Of a stretch of 64,000 bases of DNA, positions 62,930 through 64,000 are shown one piece after another. The DNA is taken from the NCBI RefSeq assembly GCF_003730195.1, contig NZ_QWGG01000013.1, positions 62,001 to 126,000 on the forward strand. The letters are read 5' to 3'. Within the stretch, counting starts at the first letter, position 1. Each line of letters opens with the position of its first letter. The DNA is from Halosimplex salinum (GTDB lineage Archaea; Halobacteriota; Halobacteria; Halobacteriales; Haloarculaceae). The position numbers and the translations under genes were made by a program. A model generated the notes under the pieces. The model ran no database searches, was not told the origin of the DNA, and saw only the letters and a list, made by a program, of their open reading frames with translations.

Positions 62930-64000
62930 ATGAACTTCGAGGATATCGAACAGGTCGCGGTACTTGGTGCCGGAAACATGGGCCACGGCATCGCCGAAGT
63001 CGCGGCGCTGGCGGGGTACGACGTGACGATGCGCGATATAAAGGAAGAGTTCGTCGACGACGGCTACGAGAACATCGAGTGGTCGCTCGGGAAACTCGCC
63101 GAGAGCGGCCAGATATCCGAGGACGAGGCGGAAGCGAGCCTCGACAGGGTGGAACCGCTCGTCGACTTCGAGGCCGCCGTCGAGGACGCCGACGTGGTGA
63201 TCGAGGCCGTCCCCGAGCGCATGGACATCAAGAAAGACGTGTACGACGAACTGGAGTCGTACGCCCCCGACGAGGCCATCTTCGCCACGAACACCTCCAG
63301 CCTCTCGATCACGGAACTCTCGGAGGTGACCGAGCGGCCCGAGCAGTTCTGCGGGATGCACTTCTTCAACCCGCCCGTGCGGATGGCGCTCGTCGAGGTC
63401 ATCCGTGGCGAACACACGGCCGACGAGACCCTGGACGCGATCGAACAACTCGCCGAGGCGTTCGACAAGTCCCCAGTCCGCGTCCGCAAGGACTCGCCTG
63501 GGTTCATCGTGAACCGCGTGCTCGTCCCGCAGATGAACGAGGCCTGCTGGCTCGTCCACGACGAGGTCGCCACGGTGGCCGAGGTCGACTCGACCACGTC
63601 GTTCGACATGGGCCTCCCGATGGGCGCGTTCGAACTCGGCGACCAGGTCGGCCACGACGTGACCCTGCACGTCCTCGAGTACCTCAACGAGGTCCTCGGC
63701 GACGCCTACGAGCCCTGTCCCCTCCTCGAAGAGAAGGTCGAGGCCGAGGAGCTCGGCAAGAAGACCGGCAAGGGGTTCTACGACTACGAGAACGGCGGCG
63801 TCGAGATCCCCGCCGACGAGGGCCGCGACGACGTGGAAGCGCGCCTGCTCGCCGTGATGGCCAACGAAGTCGGCAAACTCGTCGAGAACGACGTGGCGCC
63901 CGTCGGCGACATCGACGAGGCGATGATGCTCGGCGCGGGGTACCCGGAAGGCCCCGGCAAGCGCGCCGACGCCTTCGGCCTCGACGACCTGATCGAGACG
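62930..64000 (+). CDS. 3-hydroxyacyl-CoA dehydrogenase, N-terminal part (runs off the window)
   Basis: At least 357 residues. The NAD-binding motif VAVLGAGNMGHGIA (9-22) is followed by ATNTSSLSITELSE, HFFNPPVRMALVEV with the catalytic-type His, and FIVNRVLVPQMNEA. The C-terminal dimerisation domain continues to the edge. In haloarchaea this protein is often fused to an enoyl-CoA hydratase domain, which would lie beyond 64000. ATG at 62930 begins MNFEDIEQVA. With the divergent acyl-CoA dehydrogenase it supports fatty-acid oxidation. Confidence 0.93.
   Translation, partial: MNFEDIEQVAVLGAGNMGHGIAEVAALAGYDVTMRDIKEEFVDDGYENIEWSLGKLAESGQISEDEAEASLDRVEPLVDFEAAVEDADVVIEAVPERMDIKKDVYDELESYAPDEAIFATNTSSLSITELSEVTERPEQFCGMHFFNPPVRMALVEVIRGEHTADETLDAIEQLAEAFDKSPVRVRKDSPGFIVNRVLVPQMNEACWLVHDEVATVAEVDSTTSFDMGLPMGAFELGDQVGHDVTLHVLEYLNEVLGDAYEPCPLLEEKVEAEELGKKTGKGFYDYENGGVEIPADEGRDDVEARLLAVMANEVGKLVENDVAPVGDIDEAMMLGAGYPEGPGKRADAFGLDDLIET

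Overview
The window is haloarchaeal chromosome. Coding DNA is very GC-rich with strong G/C preference at third codon positions, the proteins are rich in Asp and Glu, and many genes start at or a few bases after the expected transcription start (TATA-like box centred about 25-29 bp upstream of an ATG or GTG, no leader). Archaeal markers are pelota, LSm, ribosomal protein L37e, aMBF1, CDC48, an Lhr-type helicase, a Dna2-type helicase/nuclease and TFB. I see no rRNA, CRISPR array, insertion sequence or prophage. One tRNA (Leu, anticodon GAG) is present. The genus cannot be fixed from the sequence alone.

Layout. 0-9 kb: end of an amphi-Trp domain gene, a possible small RNA locus, a zinc-ribbon protein, folD, pelota, a GAF histidine kinase, a flavin split-barrel protein, a DICT sensor with a winged-helix partner, a metallo-beta-lactamase-fold hydrolase and a DapA-family aldolase. 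9-18 kb: Lhr helicase, a Tat spondin-domain lipoprotein, LarA, a PAP2 phosphatase and Dna2. 18-25.4 kb: a minus-strand cluster of DUF4129 protein, DUF7269-like protein, DUF58 protein, a polytopic membrane protein and a MoxR ATPase. 25.5-32.3 kb: small conserved genes, a DUF2342 metalloprotease, and a probable carbohydrate-acid set (enolase-superfamily dehydratase, Gfo/Idh/MocA oxidoreductase, amidohydrolase). 32.3-41 kb: VapBC, an M42 peptidase, LSm-L37e-purF, an XapX protein, a HalX response regulator with a winged-helix neighbour, an MFS carrier, tRNA-Leu, aMBF1 and a pilin-like protein. 41-49 kb: acyl-CoA dehydrogenase, HAD and alpha/beta hydrolases, the cdc48 operon, a rubrerythrin-like mini-protein, glutamate dehydrogenase and a DUF420 protein. 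49-64 kb: another alpha/beta hydrolase and oxidoreductase, sdhCDBA, an aspartoacylase-like gene divergent from an ATP-grasp/aspartyl-protease-like fusion, TFB, a HhH-GPD glycosylase, serine acetyltransferase and beta-oxidation genes.

Most notable signals. (1) The palindrome CTAAC-N5-GTTAG occurs at the cdc48-operon promoter and at the tfb promoter, in each case 9 bp after the TATA box; I recall this as the motif of the Archaeoglobus heat-shock regulator HSR1. (2) The aspartoacylase-like gene and the ATP-grasp/protease-like fusion look like a modify/unmodify pair. (3) Several short repeat arrays have exact periods: 46 bp upstream of the PAP2 gene, 27 bp upstream of the TFB 3' end, 11 bp upstream of the spondin lipoprotein gene, and 15 bp at 5.5 kb. 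(4) There is a candidate small RNA near 0.3 kb, a G-quadruplex-like tract at 36.3 kb, two short upstream frames that end on the next gene's start codon, and a small membrane-protein frame apparently broken by a frameshift at 8.7 kb.
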